Under the pieces are notes generated by a model that had not been told where the DNA came from, ran no database searches, and saw only the letters and a list, made by a program, of their open reading frames with translations. Of a stretch of 64,000 bases of DNA, positions 37,748 to 46,615 are shown piece by piece (the stretch's first letter is position 1; each line of letters starts with the position of its first letter). The position numbers were made by a program, and so were the translations under genes. The stretch is from Streptomyces sp. XY006 (GTDB taxonomy: Bacteria > Actinomycetota > Actinomycetes > Streptomycetales > Streptomycetaceae). The stretch is from positions 372,001-436,000 of the forward strand of contig NZ_NOKT01000002.1 of NCBI RefSeq assembly GCF_002237655.1. The letters are read 5' to 3'.

Positions 37748-38802
37748 TCCTTCAGCGCCGCGAGGAAGGCGTCCACGTCCTCCTCGGTGGTGTCGTAGGC
37801 GCACATCCAGCGGACGTCGCCCGCGGCCTCGTCCCAGAAGTAGAAGCGGAAGCGCTTCTGCAGGCGCTCGCTCACGTCGTGGGGCAGGCGGGCGAAGACC
37901 GCGTTGGCCTGCACCGGGTAGAGGATCTCCACCCCGTGCACGGACCGCACGCCCTCGGCGAGGCGCTGGGCCATCTCGTTGGCGTGCCGGGCGTTGCGCA
38001 GCCACAGGTCCCGGGCGAGCAGGGCCTCCAGCTGCACCGACACGAACCGCATCTTGGAGGCGAGCTGCATGGACAGCTTGCGCAGATGCTTCATGTGGCT
38101 GACGGCGTCCTGGTTGAGGACGACGACGGCCTCGCCGAAGAGGGCGCCGTTCTTCGTGCCGCCCAGGGACAGGATGTCGACGCCGGCGACGTCCGTGAGC
38201 GTGCGCATCGGGACGTTCAGGGTGGCGGCGGCGTTGGCCAGCCGGGAGCCGTCCAGGTGCACCTTCATGCCGTGCGCGTGGGCGTGCTCGCACAGGGCGC
38301 GTATCTCGTCCGGCGTGTAGACCGTGCCCAGTTCGGTGGCCTGGGCGATGGAGACGACCTGCGGCATCGCCCGGTGCTCGTCGTCCCAGCCGTAGGCCTG
38401 CCGGTCGATCAGCTCCGGGGTGAGCTTGCCGTCGGGGGCCGGGACGGTGAGCAGCTTCAGCCCGCCGACCCGCTCGGGCGCGCCGCACTCGTCGACGTTG
38501 ATGTGCGCGGTCTCGGCACAGATCACCGCACCCCAGCGGTCGGTGACCGCCTGGAGCGCGACGACGTTGGCGCCGGTGCCGTTGAAGACCGGGAACGCCT
38601 CGGCCGTGGCCCCGAAGTGGCTGCGGACGACGTGCTGCAGGTTCTCGGTGTAGGCGTCCTCGCCGTAGGCGACCTGGTGCCCGCCGTTGGCCAGGGCCAG
38701 GGCGGCGAGCACCTCCGGGTGGGCGCCGGCGTAGTTGTCGCTGGCGAAACCGCGGACGTCGGGGTCGTGGTGGCGGCGGGCGTCGGTCTTCGGCGGGTTC
38801 AC
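37732..38802 (-). CDS. ltaE: low-specificity L-threonine aldolase
   Basis: 356 residues. The PLP fold is clear: FASDNYAGAHPEVLAALA, AFPVFNGTGANVVAL, CAETAHINVDECGAPE, and the catalytic Lys in LSLGGTKNGALFGEAVV, with AHGMKVHLDGSRLANAA. It cleaves L-threonine or L-allo-threonine to glycine and acetaldehyde. The GTG at 38802 overlaps the upstream SDR stop (GTGA), which fixes the start by coupling; longer frames reaching further upstream are not needed. It is the last gene of the DUF6421-SDR-aldolase operon. Confidence 0.93.
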   Translation of the reverse strand: MNPPKTDARRHHDPDVRGFASDNYAGAHPEVLAALALANGGHQVAYGEDAYTENLQHVVRSHFGATAEAFPVFNGTGANVVALQAVTDRWGAVICAETAHINVDECGAPERVGGLKLLTVPAPDGKLTPELIDRQAYGWDDEHRAMPQVVSIAQATELGTVYTPDEIRALCEHAHAHGMKVHLDGSRLANAAATLNVPMRTLTDVAGVDILSLGGTKNGALFGEAVVVLNQDAVSHMKHLRKLSMQLASKMRFVSVQLEALLARDLWLRNARHANEMAQRLAEGVRSVHGVEILYPVQANAVFARLPHDVSERLQKRFRFYFWDEAAGDVRWMCAYDTTEEDVDAFLAALKEEMAR

Positions 38803-39548
38803 GGCTTCTCGGTGAGCCACAGACGTTTTCCGTTCACTTCGGCGGCGGGCTTCTCCCAGACTTCGGTGATGGCCTCGGCCAGGTCCTTGACGTCGGTGAA
38901 GCCCGCGAACTTCGCGTTGGGGCGCTCGGCGCGCATCGCGTCGTGCACCAGTGCCTTCACCACCAGGATCGCAGCCGCCGAGGTGGCGCCCTCGGGGCCC
39001 CCGGCCTTGCGGAAGTAGTCGGCCATGGCCAGCGTCCACGCCTCGGCGGCCGCCTTGCCGGCGGCGTACGCGGCGTTGCCCGCGGTGGGCTTGCTGGCAC
39101 CGGCCGCGCTGATCAGCACGTACCGGCCGCGGTCGCTGCGCTGCAACGCCTCGTGGAAGGCGAGGGAGGTGTGCTGCACGGTGCGCACCAGCAGCATCTC
39201 CAGGAAGTCCCAGTCGTCCAGGCTGGTCCTGGTGAAGGTCTCGCTGCCGCGCCAGCCGCCGACGAGGTGGACCAGGCCGTCGACCCGGCCGAAGTCCTTC
39301 TCGATGCGGGTGGCCCAGTCGCGGGTGGCCTGCAGATCGAGCAGGTCGACCGTGTCGCCGGTGACGGTGGCGCCGCCGGTCGCGTAGCTCGCCGCGTCCA
39401 CCGCCTCCGCCAGCCGCTCCGGGTCGTTGTCCGAGCCGATGACGGTCGCTCCCGCCTCGGCCAGCCTGAGCAGCGCCGCCCGGCCCGCGGGCCCGCCCGC
39501 ACCGGCCACCGCGATCACCGCACCGCTGAGCGCCCCGTTCCCCGCCAT
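38799..39548 (-). CDS. SDR family NAD(P)-dependent oxidoreductase
   Basis: 249 residues from ATG 39548, chosen because it has a strong aggagg 8 nt upstream. Another possible start (GTG 39593) overlaps the DUF6421 stop. The Rossmann motif is variant (VIAVAGAGGPAGRAALLRLAEAG), and the catalytic Tyr/Lys lie in AAYAAGKAAAEAW. The C-terminus (FAGFTDVKDLAEAITEVWE) is typical of classical SDRs. The last four bases overlap the aldolase start, so it is translationally coupled to ltaE. Confidence 0.88.
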   Translation of the reverse strand: MAGNGALSGAVIAVAGAGGPAGRAALLRLAEAGATVIGSDNDPERLAEAVDAASYATGGATVTGDTVDLLDLQATRDWATRIEKDFGRVDGLVHLVGGWRGSETFTRTSLDDWDFLEMLLVRTVQHTSLAFHEALQRSDRGRYVLISAAGASKPTAGNAAYAAGKAAAEAWTLAMADYFRKAGGPEGATSAAAILVVKALVHDAMRAERPNAKFAGFTDVKDLAEAITEVWEKPAAEVNGKRLWLTEKP

Positions 39549-39589
39549 GTTCTTCGCCTCCTGAGCAGTGTTCTCGGTACGCCGATCGC

Positions 39590-40987
39590 TCACGCGGCGA
39601 TCCGCTCGGCGCCGTCCGCCGTGATGCCCTTGGTGGAGGCGATCACATGCTTCAGCTTCTTGGACAGTGCCTCATAGAACATGCTCAGCGGAAACTCGTC
39701 CGGAAGCACGTCATCGACGAGCTTGCGCGGCGGCTGCGTCAGGTCCAGGGCGTCGGGGCCCTTGGCCCACTTGGAGCCGGGATGCGGGGAGAGGTAGGTG
39801 GAGACGAGCTCGTACCCGGCGAACCAGTGGACGAGCTTGGGCCGGTCGATGCCGTCGCGGTACAGCTGCTCGATCTCGCCGCACAGCTGGTTGGTGACCT
39901 GCGGGGCGCGCTCCCAGTCGATGGAGAGCCGGTTGTCCGTCCAGCGGACGACGTCGTGCTTGTGCAGGTAGGCGAAGAGGAGCTGGCCGCCGAGACCGTC
40001 GTAGTTGCGCACGCGCTCGCCGGTGACCGGGAAGCGGAACATGCGGTCGAACAGGACCGCGACCTGGACGTCACGGGCCTGCGGCATGCCCTCGCCCGCG
40101 AGCTTCACGGCCTCCTTGAAGGCGGTGAGGTCGCAGCGCAGCTCCTCCAGGCCGTACATCCAGAACGGCTGGCGCTGCTTGATCATGAAGGGGTCGAAGG
40201 GCAGGTCGCCGTGGCTGTGGGTGCGGTCGTGGACCATGTCCCACAGGACGAACGCCTCCTCGCAGCGCTTCTGGTCGTGGACCATCGCGGCGACGTCCTC
40301 GGGCAGCTCCAGGCCCAGGATGTCGACGGCGGCGTCGGTCACGCGGCGGAAGCGGGCGGCCTCGCGGTCGCAGAAGATGCCGCCCCAGGTGAACCGCTCC
40401 GGTGCCTCGCGCACGGCGATGGTCTCCGGGAACAGCACGGCCGAGTTCGTGTCGTAGCCGGACGTGAAGTCCTCGAACTTGATGCCGCAGAACAGCGGGT
40501 TGTCGTAGCGGGTGCGCTCCAGTTCGGCCAGCCAGTCCGGCCAGACCATGCGCAGCACGACCGCTTCGAGGTTGCGGTCGGGGTTGCCGTTCTGCGTGTA
40601 CATCGGGAAGACGACCAGGTGCTCGAGACCGTCCCTGCGGTCGCGGGCCGGCTGGAAGGCGAGCAGCGAGTCCAGGAAGTCGGGCACCTGGAAGCCGCTG
40701 TCGGCCCAGCGGGTCAGGTCCTTGGCCAGCGCCTCGTGGTACGCCTGGTCGTGCGGGAGCAGCGGGGAGAGCTCCAGGACCGCGTCGGCGACCTGCCGGA
40801 CGGCGAGCTCGGCGTCGGCCGGGTCGGGCGCGCCCTCGGCGTCGAAGTCGATCGACCCGTCCTTGGACTGCCATGGCCGGATCCGCTCCACGGCATCCTT
40901 GAGCACGGGCCATGCCGGGTGCTCCACCACCCTGGCCACGGGAGGAACCCCGTCCTCCGAACCCACCTGCACAAGAATTTCCGTCAT
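39590..40987 (-). CDS. DUF6421 family protein
   Basis: 465 residues from ATG 40987 with ggagg upstream. Conserved across Streptomyces; its function is unknown. Notable blocks: DMVHDRTHSHGDLPFDPFMIKQRQPFWMYGLEELRCDL (possible metal/active-site His/Asp), and FAGYELVSTYLSPHPGSKWAKGPDALDL. There is no signal peptide. First gene of a three-gene operon with an SDR and threonine aldolase, with tightly spaced or overlapping junctions, suggesting a shared amino acid-related pathway. Confidence 0.8.
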   Translation of the reverse strand: MTEILVQVGSEDGVPPVARVVEHPAWPVLKDAVERIRPWQSKDGSIDFDAEGAPDPADAELAVRQVADAVLELSPLLPHDQAYHEALAKDLTRWADSGFQVPDFLDSLLAFQPARDRRDGLEHLVVFPMYTQNGNPDRNLEAVVLRMVWPDWLAELERTRYDNPLFCGIKFEDFTSGYDTNSAVLFPETIAVREAPERFTWGGIFCDREAARFRRVTDAAVDILGLELPEDVAAMVHDQKRCEEAFVLWDMVHDRTHSHGDLPFDPFMIKQRQPFWMYGLEELRCDLTAFKEAVKLAGEGMPQARDVQVAVLFDRMFRFPVTGERVRNYDGLGGQLLFAYLHKHDVVRWTDNRLSIDWERAPQVTNQLCGEIEQLYRDGIDRPKLVHWFAGYELVSTYLSPHPGSKWAKGPDALDLTQPPRKLVDDVLPDEFPLSMFYEALSKKLKHVIASTKGITADGAERIAA

Positions 40988-41237
40988 GTCCCATCCTCCA
41001 CGGGAGAATCTCACGTATGCAGACCGTATACACACGAGGTTCCTCCCAGCAAGGGCCACCTCGGGAAATTATCCTGCCGCACCCCGGCCTTCACCGCACT
41101 TTTTCCTGTCGGTCACGCTTATGCCCGTACGCGCGCGGACCATGCCCTCACTCTCTGCAAGGGGTGGGTGCAGGCGATACCGTCGGGTGGGCCCTGCGGG
41201 CCCTCACTGCCGCCTGTCGACGGAAGAGAGTCGCGCT

Positions 41238-41921
41238 TTGAACTTCCTCACCATCGGTCACCGCGGAGTCATGGGTGTGGAGCCCGAGAACACCCTCAGG
41301 TCCTTCGTCGCCGCCCAGGAGGCGGGCCTCGACGCCATCGAACTCGATCTGCACCTCAGCAAGGACGGCGCGCTCGTCGTCATGCACGACACGGATGTGG
41401 ACCGCACGACCGACGGCACCGGGCCGATCGCCGAGAAGACCCTCGCGGAGCTGCGGGCCCTGGACGCGGGGCGGGGCGAGCGGGTGCCGGTCTTCGAGGA
41501 GGTCCTGGAGGCCGTCCGTTCACCCCTCCAGGCCGAGATCAAGGACGCACAGGCGGCCCGGGCGCTGGCCCGGGTGATGAACGAGCGAGGGCTGGCCGAG
41601 CGGGTGGAGGTGTCCTCGTTCCACGACGAGGCGATCGCCGAGATCAAGCCCCTGGTGCCGGGCGTGCGCACCGCGCTGATCGCCAGCCGCTACGGCACGG
41701 ACGTCGTGGACCGCGCCGTCGCGGCCGGTGCCGAGACCGTCTGCCTGAACATCCGCCGGCTCACCCTGGAGATCGTGGAACGCGCCCGCGAGGCCGATCT
41801 GAGGATCATCGGCTGGGTGGTGAACACGCAGGATCACCTGCGGCTCGTCCGGGCGTTCGGCCTCGACGGCGCCACCACCGACCACCCGGACATCAAGCGC
41901 ACGGGCCGCTTCACGGCCTGA
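41238..41921 (+). CDS. glycerophosphodiester phosphodiesterase
   Basis: 227 residues, starting TTG 41238 (LNFLTIGHRGVMGVEPENTL), with gaagagag 7 nt upstream; an ATG further in (MGVEP) would remove the catalytic His. The GDPD motifs are complete: GHRG, ENT, IELDLHLSKDGALVVMHD and the late AEIKDAQAA, plus INxxWVVN near the end (IIGWVVNTQDH). It hydrolyses glycerophosphodiesters to glycerol-3-phosphate and alcohol. No signal peptide, so likely cytoplasmic. Confidence 0.92.
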   Translation: MNFLTIGHRGVMGVEPENTLRSFVAAQEAGLDAIELDLHLSKDGALVVMHDTDVDRTTDGTGPIAEKTLAELRALDAGRGERVPVFEEVLEAVRSPLQAEIKDAQAARALARVMNERGLAERVEVSSFHDEAIAEIKPLVPGVRTALIASRYGTDVVDRAVAAGAETVCLNIRRLTLEIVERAREADLRIIGWVVNTQDHLRLVRAFGLDGATTDHPDIKRTGRFTA

Positions 41922-41924
41922 CGG

Positions 41925-42464
41925 CTAGCCGAGCTCCTTGACCAGCAGCTCGAACTGCAGGTCGTCGCGGAGCGGGATGCCGAAACGCTCGTCGCCGTAC
42001 GGGAAGGGGGTCATCCGGCCCGTACGGCGGTAGCCGCGCCGCTCGTACCAGGCGATGAGGTCGTCGCGGACGGAGATCACGGTCATGTGCATCTCCGTCA
42101 CGCCCCAGGCCGCGCGGGCCTGCCGCTCCGCCTCGGCGATGATCACCTTGCCGAGGCCCGCGCCCTGGAGCGCGGGGCTGACCGAGAACATCCCGAAGTA
42201 GGCGTGGTCACCGCGGTGCTCCAGCTGGCAGCAGGCGACGATCCGCCCCTCACGCTCCACGGTCAGCAGCCGGCTGTCCGCCGACTTGATGACGGCCCGC
42301 ACCCCCTCCGGGTCCGTCCGCTGCCCCTCCAGGATGTCCGCCTCCGTGGTCCACCCGGCCCGGCTGGCCTCGCCCCGGTACGCCGACTCGATCAGGGCGA
42401 CCAGCTCCACCACGTCGGCGTCGGTGGCGTCGCGGAAGGTCAGTCCGGTGGCGAGGGTGTCCAT
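41925..42464 (-). CDS. GNAT family N-acetyltransferase
   Basis: 179 residues. Acetyl-CoA motif: FGMFSVSPALQGAGLGKVIIAEAERQARAA (R/Q-x-x-G-x-G/A with the usual GAGLG variant), followed by MTVISVRDDLIAWYERRGYRRTG. Its stop lies only 3 bp beyond the convergent GDPD stop. Substrate unknown. Confidence 0.9.
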   Translation of the reverse strand: MDTLATGLTFRDATDADVVELVALIESAYRGEASRAGWTTEADILEGQRTDPEGVRAVIKSADSRLLTVEREGRIVACCQLEHRGDHAYFGMFSVSPALQGAGLGKVIIAEAERQARAAWGVTEMHMTVISVRDDLIAWYERRGYRRTGRMTPFPYGDERFGIPLRDDLQFELLVKELG

Positions 42465-42535
42465 GGGCGTACGTCTCCCTGGTCGGGCGCGGCTCGGGCA
42501 GGGACGAGCGTAACCCTGCCACTAGGCTCCGCTGC

Positions 42536-42928
42536 ATGGTGCATGTACTGAGCAGCCGGATCCTGCTCCGCCCCACCGACCCCGAAGCGTCACGCGCCTT
42601 CTACGGTGAGCGGCTCGGGCTCGCCGTCTACCGGGAGTTCGGTACCGGGCCCGAGCGCGGCACCGTCTACTTCCTGGGCGGCGGCTTCCTGGAGGTCTCG
42701 GGGCGGTCCGACACCCCGCCCGCGCCCGCGGTGCGGCTGTGGCTGCAGGTCGACGACGTGACGGCGGCGCGGGACGAACTGCGGGCCAGGGGCGTGGAGA
42801 TCGTGCGGCCGCCGGTGCGCGAGCCGTGGGGGCTGGTCGAGATGTGGATCGCGGACCCCGACGGCACGCCGATCGTGCTGGTGGAGGTCCCGGCCGACCA
42901 CCCGATCCGTTACCGCCCGGGCATCTGA
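42536..42928 (+). CDS. VOC family protein (one-domain)
   Basis: 130 residues. Short glyoxalase-fold protein: SSRILLRPTDPEASRAFYGERLGLAVYREFG ... WGLVEMWIADPDGTPIVLVEVP, with a His missing at one usual metal position. The ATG is 7 nt after taggct (42523-42528), a -10-like hexamer, and no ribosome site is present, so it may be leaderless. Activity unassigned. Confidence 0.83.
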   Translation: MVHVLSSRILLRPTDPEASRAFYGERLGLAVYREFGTGPERGTVYFLGGGFLEVSGRSDTPPAPAVRLWLQVDDVTAARDELRARGVEIVRPPVREPWGLVEMWIADPDGTPIVLVEVPADHPIRYRPGI

Positions 42929-43051
42929 GACCGGCTCCTCCCCACTGCCCGGCGCCCGGCCGTCGCGGCACCCCACCGGGTTTTCCCGGATGGCAGGGGG
43001 CGTCCGCGGCGGCTTAGCGTGCTTCGGGGGGTTCCCTGCGGAAGGAACGCC

Positions 43052-43813
43052 ATGAAGCTCGACGCACCGGTGACCGGCGGGCCCTGCTGGACGGAACTGG
43101 GCACCAGCGACCTGGAGGCCGCGCGGCGGTTCTACACGCGGCTGTTCGGCTGGCGGCCGGAGACGGACCCGCGTCAGGAGGCGGGCGGGTACACCGTCGC
43201 CCACCTCGGTGAGGACGCGGTGGCCGCATTGGCCCCGCTGTACCAGCCGTCGCAGCCGGTCGCCTGGAACGTGTCGTTCGCGGTGACCGACGCGGACGCC
43301 GCCGCCCGTGCGGTGACGGACGCGGGCGGGGCGGTGCTGCTCGGCCCCATGGACGTGTTCGACGTGGGCCGTTTCGTGGTGGCCGCCGACCCGGGCGGTG
43401 CCGTGTTCCAGCTGTGGCAGGCGGGGACCTTCCCGGGCGCGGGGCTGTTCAACGCGCCGGGCGCGCTGGGCTGGGTGGAGCTGTTCACGCGGGAGCCGGA
43501 GCAGGCCGTGGCCTTCTACACGCGGGTGTTCGGGTGGACCGTGGCCGCCGGGGAGCGCTACACGCAGTGGGGCATCGGCGGGGCGGACTTCGGCGGCATG
43601 GTGACGATGGACGACAAGTTCCCGCCGGAGGTGCCGGCGCACTGGCTGCCGTACTTCGCCGTGGCGGACGTGGACGCGACGACCGCCGTCGTGCAGCGGC
43701 ACGGGACCGTGCTGATGGTGCCGACGTCCGTGCCCGACGGGCCCCGCATCGCGGTGCTGCGGGACCCGCAGGGCGCGATGTTCGGGGTGTACCGCAGCGG
43801 GGACGGGTTCTGA
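43052..43813 (+). CDS. VOC family protein (two-domain)
   Basis: 253 residues with gaagga as ribosome site. Two tandem VOC modules: TSDLEAARRFYTRLFGWRPE and later EPEQAVAFYTRVFGWTVA, each followed by the strand pattern FGGM... and the terminal DPQGAMFGVYRS. This is the 27 kDa antigen-like/glyoxalase two-domain family common in streptomycetes; function not defined. Located 123 bp after the one-domain VOC gene on the same strand. Confidence 0.87.
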   Translation: MKLDAPVTGGPCWTELGTSDLEAARRFYTRLFGWRPETDPRQEAGGYTVAHLGEDAVAALAPLYQPSQPVAWNVSFAVTDADAAARAVTDAGGAVLLGPMDVFDVGRFVVAADPGGAVFQLWQAGTFPGAGLFNAPGALGWVELFTREPEQAVAFYTRVFGWTVAAGERYTQWGIGGADFGGMVTMDDKFPPEVPAHWLPYFAVADVDATTAVVQRHGTVLMVPTSVPDGPRIAVLRDPQGAMFGVYRSGDGF

Positions 43814-43850
43814 TCCGGCGGGGCGCCCGATCCGCCGGCGCTCCGGCGGC

Positions 43851-44792
43851 TCAGGCCCGCAGCGCGCCCAGCCTGCCCTCCAGCTGGGCGAGCAACTCGC
43901 CCAGGAGCGCGGACAGTTCACCCTGCTCGGGGCCGTCCAGACCGGACAGGACGGCGGTCTCGTAGGCGAGCTGAGCGGGCAGGATGCCGTCGACGAGGTC
44001 GCGGCCCGCGTCGGTGAGGCGCAGGTGGGCGACCCTGCGGTCCCGCGCGTCGCCGCGGCGTTCGACCAGGCCGCGCTCGGTCAGCTGCTTGAGCCGCTTG
44101 GTGACGGCGGCACCCGAGGAGAAGGTCTCCCGGGCCAGCTCCCCGGGTGTCAGCTCGTGCCCCGTACGGCGCAGCGCGCCGAGCAGATCGAACTCGGGGC
44201 GGCTCAGTCCGGCCCGGCGCAGGGGGGCGTCCTCGGCCTGCTGCAGCAGGGCGGCACAGCGGTTGATCCGCCCGATGATCTCCATCGGCCCGGTGTCCAG
44301 ACCGGGGTGCACGGCCCGCCACTGCCGTACGACAGCGGAAACGGTGTCGGCCCGCCGAGCCCCGGACAGGCCGGCTTCGAAGCCGGGGCTCTGTTCTGCG
44401 GCCGGCGGGGCCTGGCCGGGGTCGCCTGGAGGCAGCGGGGCGTCGGCGGCGTCCCCTCCGGCCAGGGAGGTCTCGCCGGGGTCCCCTCCGGCCAGGGGGA
44501 TCTTGCCGGGGTCCCCTCCGGTCTCGCCGAGGTCCCCTCCGGTCAGGGGAGCCTCGCCGCCGTCCCCACCGGCCGAGAGCGCCTCGTCGCCGTTCCCTCC
44601 GGCCGCGGGGGCCTCGCCAGGCCCCGTCCGGGGCGTGCGGGGGCCTTCCGTCGGGTGCGGTCCGCCGGACGGCCGTTCGTCCGGGCGGCCCGTTTCCGGC
44701 GCGGCCGTGCGCCGGTCCTGCCCTGCCCGGGCGGCTTCCGTCGCCGAGCGCGGGCCGGGACCCGTGGGCGATGGTCCTTCCGTCGGCGTCAT
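43851..44792 (-). CDS. MarR family regulator with long decapeptide-repeat N-terminal extension
   Basis: 313 residues from ATG 44792. This ATG overlaps the upstream FUSC stop (ATGA), which supports a long protein. Residues 1-60 are disordered and charged. Residues 64-130 consist of about seven imperfect 10-residue repeats (AGGDGGEAPL, AGGDPGETSL, AGGDAADAPL and similar), encoded by 30-bp DNA repeats (about 44403-44603). The C-terminal part from about 150 is a normal MarR winged helix (LTPGELARETFSSGAAVTKRLKQLTERGLVERRGDARDRRVAHLRLTDAGR). A start inside (for example MEIIGRINRC) would remove the extension; coupling argues against it. It probably binds the palindrome before FUSC and autoregulates. 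Confidence 0.82.
   Translation of the reverse strand: MTPTEGPSPTGPGPRSATEAARAGQDRRTAAPETGRPDERPSGGPHPTEGPRTPRTGPGEAPAAGGNGDEALSAGGDGGEAPLTGGDLGETGGDPGKIPLAGGDPGETSLAGGDAADAPLPPGDPGQAPPAAEQSPGFEAGLSGARRADTVSAVVRQWRAVHPGLDTGPMEIIGRINRCAALLQQAEDAPLRRAGLSRPEFDLLGALRRTGHELTPGELARETFSSGAAVTKRLKQLTERGLVERRGDARDRRVAHLRLTDAGRDLVDGILPAQLAYETAVLSGLDGPEQGELSALLGELLAQLEGRLGALRA
44403..44603. repeat. 30-bp in-frame repeats encoding decapeptides in the MarR-like gene
   Basis: Roughly seven copies of a 30-bp unit built around gtcccctccggccaggggg, with one shorter unit (about 44520-44540). They translate on the minus strand as GGDPGETSLA-type decapeptides. The change in copy number would keep the frame. Confidence 0.8.
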
Positions 44793-46453
44793 GGCCGTGC
44801 GTCCTCCGTCTCCGTGTCCGGACCGCGGTCCGGAAGCAGCCCCTGGCGTCGTGCCGTAGCGGCGAGCGTACGGTGTCCGGACTGCTCGGCGAGCACGACC
44901 CGCTCCTGGGGCAGCGCGCGCTGCCACCATTCCCCGGCCGCGGCGTCGGCGGTGGCGCGCAGATCGGCCAGGGCGACGGCGAGTGCCCGGCGTGCGGCTT
45001 CCAGGGCCGCCGCCCCGGGATGCGGCCCGGCCAGCAGCCGGGCCGCGTGCTCGCGGGCCCGGTCGGCGGCCGTCAGGGCGTGTTCCACCCGGTCGCCCGC
45101 CCGCCGGTTGGTGACCACCACGGCGGCGGCGAAGCCGACCAGCGCCCCGACGACGGTGTCCACGACCCGCTCGGTGATGAGCGCGCCGGGCTCTTGCGGC
45201 CCGGCGAACTCCGTGATGAGCAGGGCCATGGGCGTCACGCACACGCTGCCTAGCCAGTAGTTGCGGCTGATCAGCGCCTCCGCGCCGAAACTGAACGCCA
45301 CGCAGCACAGCACGAGGGCGGCCTGGCCCAGGTGGGCGAGCGGCACGACGGCCGCGAAGACGAGCACCCCGACGACGTTGCCCACGACCCGCTGGACGGC
45401 CCGGCTCCACGTCAGGGCGATGTTGGCCTGGTAGAGCGAGGCGGCCGTGACCAGGGCCCAGTACGGGCGGCCGATGCCGAGCGCGAGGGAGGCGTACCCG
45501 GCGAGCGCGCAGCCCAGCGCGGTGCGCGCCGCGAGCGGGGTCAGCGGTCCGAGCCGGGCCCACAGGGGGCGGGCCGACTCCACGCCGAGCAGTTCGTCCG
45601 CCGCCGCCGGCGGCAGCCCGGCCGACGGGACGGGCCCGGTGGAGCGCAGCGAGCGGGCCCAGGCACGCAGTCGGCCGGCGTCGGCGTCCGCCGGTGCGGC
45701 GAGGGCGACCTCGGCCCGCACCACGAGCCGTTCGAGGGCGCGCCGGGTCCGGGACGGCGCACGGGTCGACAGCAGCGACTGCCAGGCGGCCTGCACGGCG
45801 GCGTAGCCCGCGGCCCGGGCCCGCGCGTGCCCCTCCCCGGCCCCGCCCGTCTCGGCGTACGCGGCGGCGGCCCGCAGGGCACTCGCGGTGGCGCGGCGCT
45901 CCGGACCGTGCGGGCGCAGGAGCGCGGGCGCCATGCAGACCAGCCAGGCCCAGGCGCCGGTGGCGGCCGCGAGGGCCAGATGGCCGGGGACGCGGTCGAG
46001 GGTCTGCGGCACGAACAGCGAGGCCGAGCTGACGAAGGTGAGGACCACGTTCCCGGGCGGGCCGACCCGGGTGGCGTCGCACAGCACCTTCTGGGCGGCG
46101 GCGAGCAGGGCGCCGACGGTGACCAGGACGACGGCGCTGCCGGTCAGCGAGGCCGCGACGAGGGCGACGGCGAGCCCGCCGAGCATGCCGAGCACCACCC
46201 ACAGCAGGGCCGCGGCACGGGCGGCGTAGGGCCGGTTGTGGGTGTACAGCGCGCACAGGGACCCGGCCATGGCGTACATCGCGAGGTCCAGCCGGCCGAG
46301 CGCGAGCAGGGTGAGGTTGGGCGGGGCGATCGCCGCGACGACGCTCAGCGCGGGCTTGAACCAGATGTCCGAGGGCCGGCCGAGGCGCAGCACGCCGGCG
46401 AACGGGAGGCGCCGGGCCGGCGGTGAGGCGGGGGTGGGGTGCACACTGCTCAT
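44789..46453 (-). CDS. FUSC family membrane protein
   Basis: 554 residues from ATG 46453. Two membrane blocks: one after LRLGRPSDIWFKPALSVVAAIAPPNLTLLALG and one starting near residue 310 with ARTALGCALAGYASLALGIGRPYWALVTAASLYQANIALTWSRAVQRVVGNVVG, the FUSC signature. A cytoplasmic region lies between them and a C-terminal one after the last helix. FUSC proteins (aromatic acid exporter/AaeB-like) are thought to export aromatic acids or related compounds. Downstream overlap (ATGA) with the MarR regulator, and a palindrome at its promoter, point to a self-regulated efflux operon. Confidence 0.88.
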   Translation of the reverse strand: MSSVHPTPASPPARRLPFAGVLRLGRPSDIWFKPALSVVAAIAPPNLTLLALGRLDLAMYAMAGSLCALYTHNRPYAARAAALLWVVLGMLGGLAVALVAASLTGSAVVLVTVGALLAAAQKVLCDATRVGPPGNVVLTFVSSASLFVPQTLDRVPGHLALAAATGAWAWLVCMAPALLRPHGPERRATASALRAAAAYAETGGAGEGHARARAAGYAAVQAAWQSLLSTRAPSRTRRALERLVVRAEVALAAPADADAGRLRAWARSLRSTGPVPSAGLPPAAADELLGVESARPLWARLGPLTPLAARTALGCALAGYASLALGIGRPYWALVTAASLYQANIALTWSRAVQRVVGNVVGVLVFAAVVPLAHLGQAALVLCCVAFSFGAEALISRNYWLGSVCVTPMALLITEFAGPQEPGALITERVVDTVVGALVGFAAAVVVTNRRAGDRVEHALTAADRAREHAARLLAGPHPGAAALEAARRALAVALADLRATADAAAGEWWQRALPQERVVLAEQSGHRTLAATARRQGLLPDRGPDTETEDARP

Positions 46454-46471
46454 GACGGACAACTTTAACAG

Positions 46472-46491
46472 GTGTTTTACTCGTAAAACAC
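46472..46491. promoter_or_regulatory. MarR-type operator at the FUSC-marR promoter
   Basis: gtgttttactcgtaaaacac: perfect 9-bp inverted arms around a 2-bp spacer, 18 bp upstream of the FUSC start. Unusually A/T-rich for this genome. The TTTAC-N2-GTAAA shape is typical of MarR-family operators; assignment to the downstream MarR gene is inference from position. Confidence 0.78.
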
Positions 46492-46615
46492 ATCCCGGAA
46501 CTCCCCTCGGCACCTGGCGTGCTCCTCCGGATGCTCCCCGTGTACACCCTTGCGCTCGCGTGCGCGCCGCACGGCCCGGGCATCGAATGACCGACTGTCG
46601 AACGGGGAGGTGCGC

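Noticed and set aside
40988..41237. Possible operator gtatgcagaccgtatac between DUF6421 and GDPD genes
   Set aside because: Symmetry is limited to 4-bp arms (gtat/atac), too little to claim; it may simply be part of the DUF6421 promoter.
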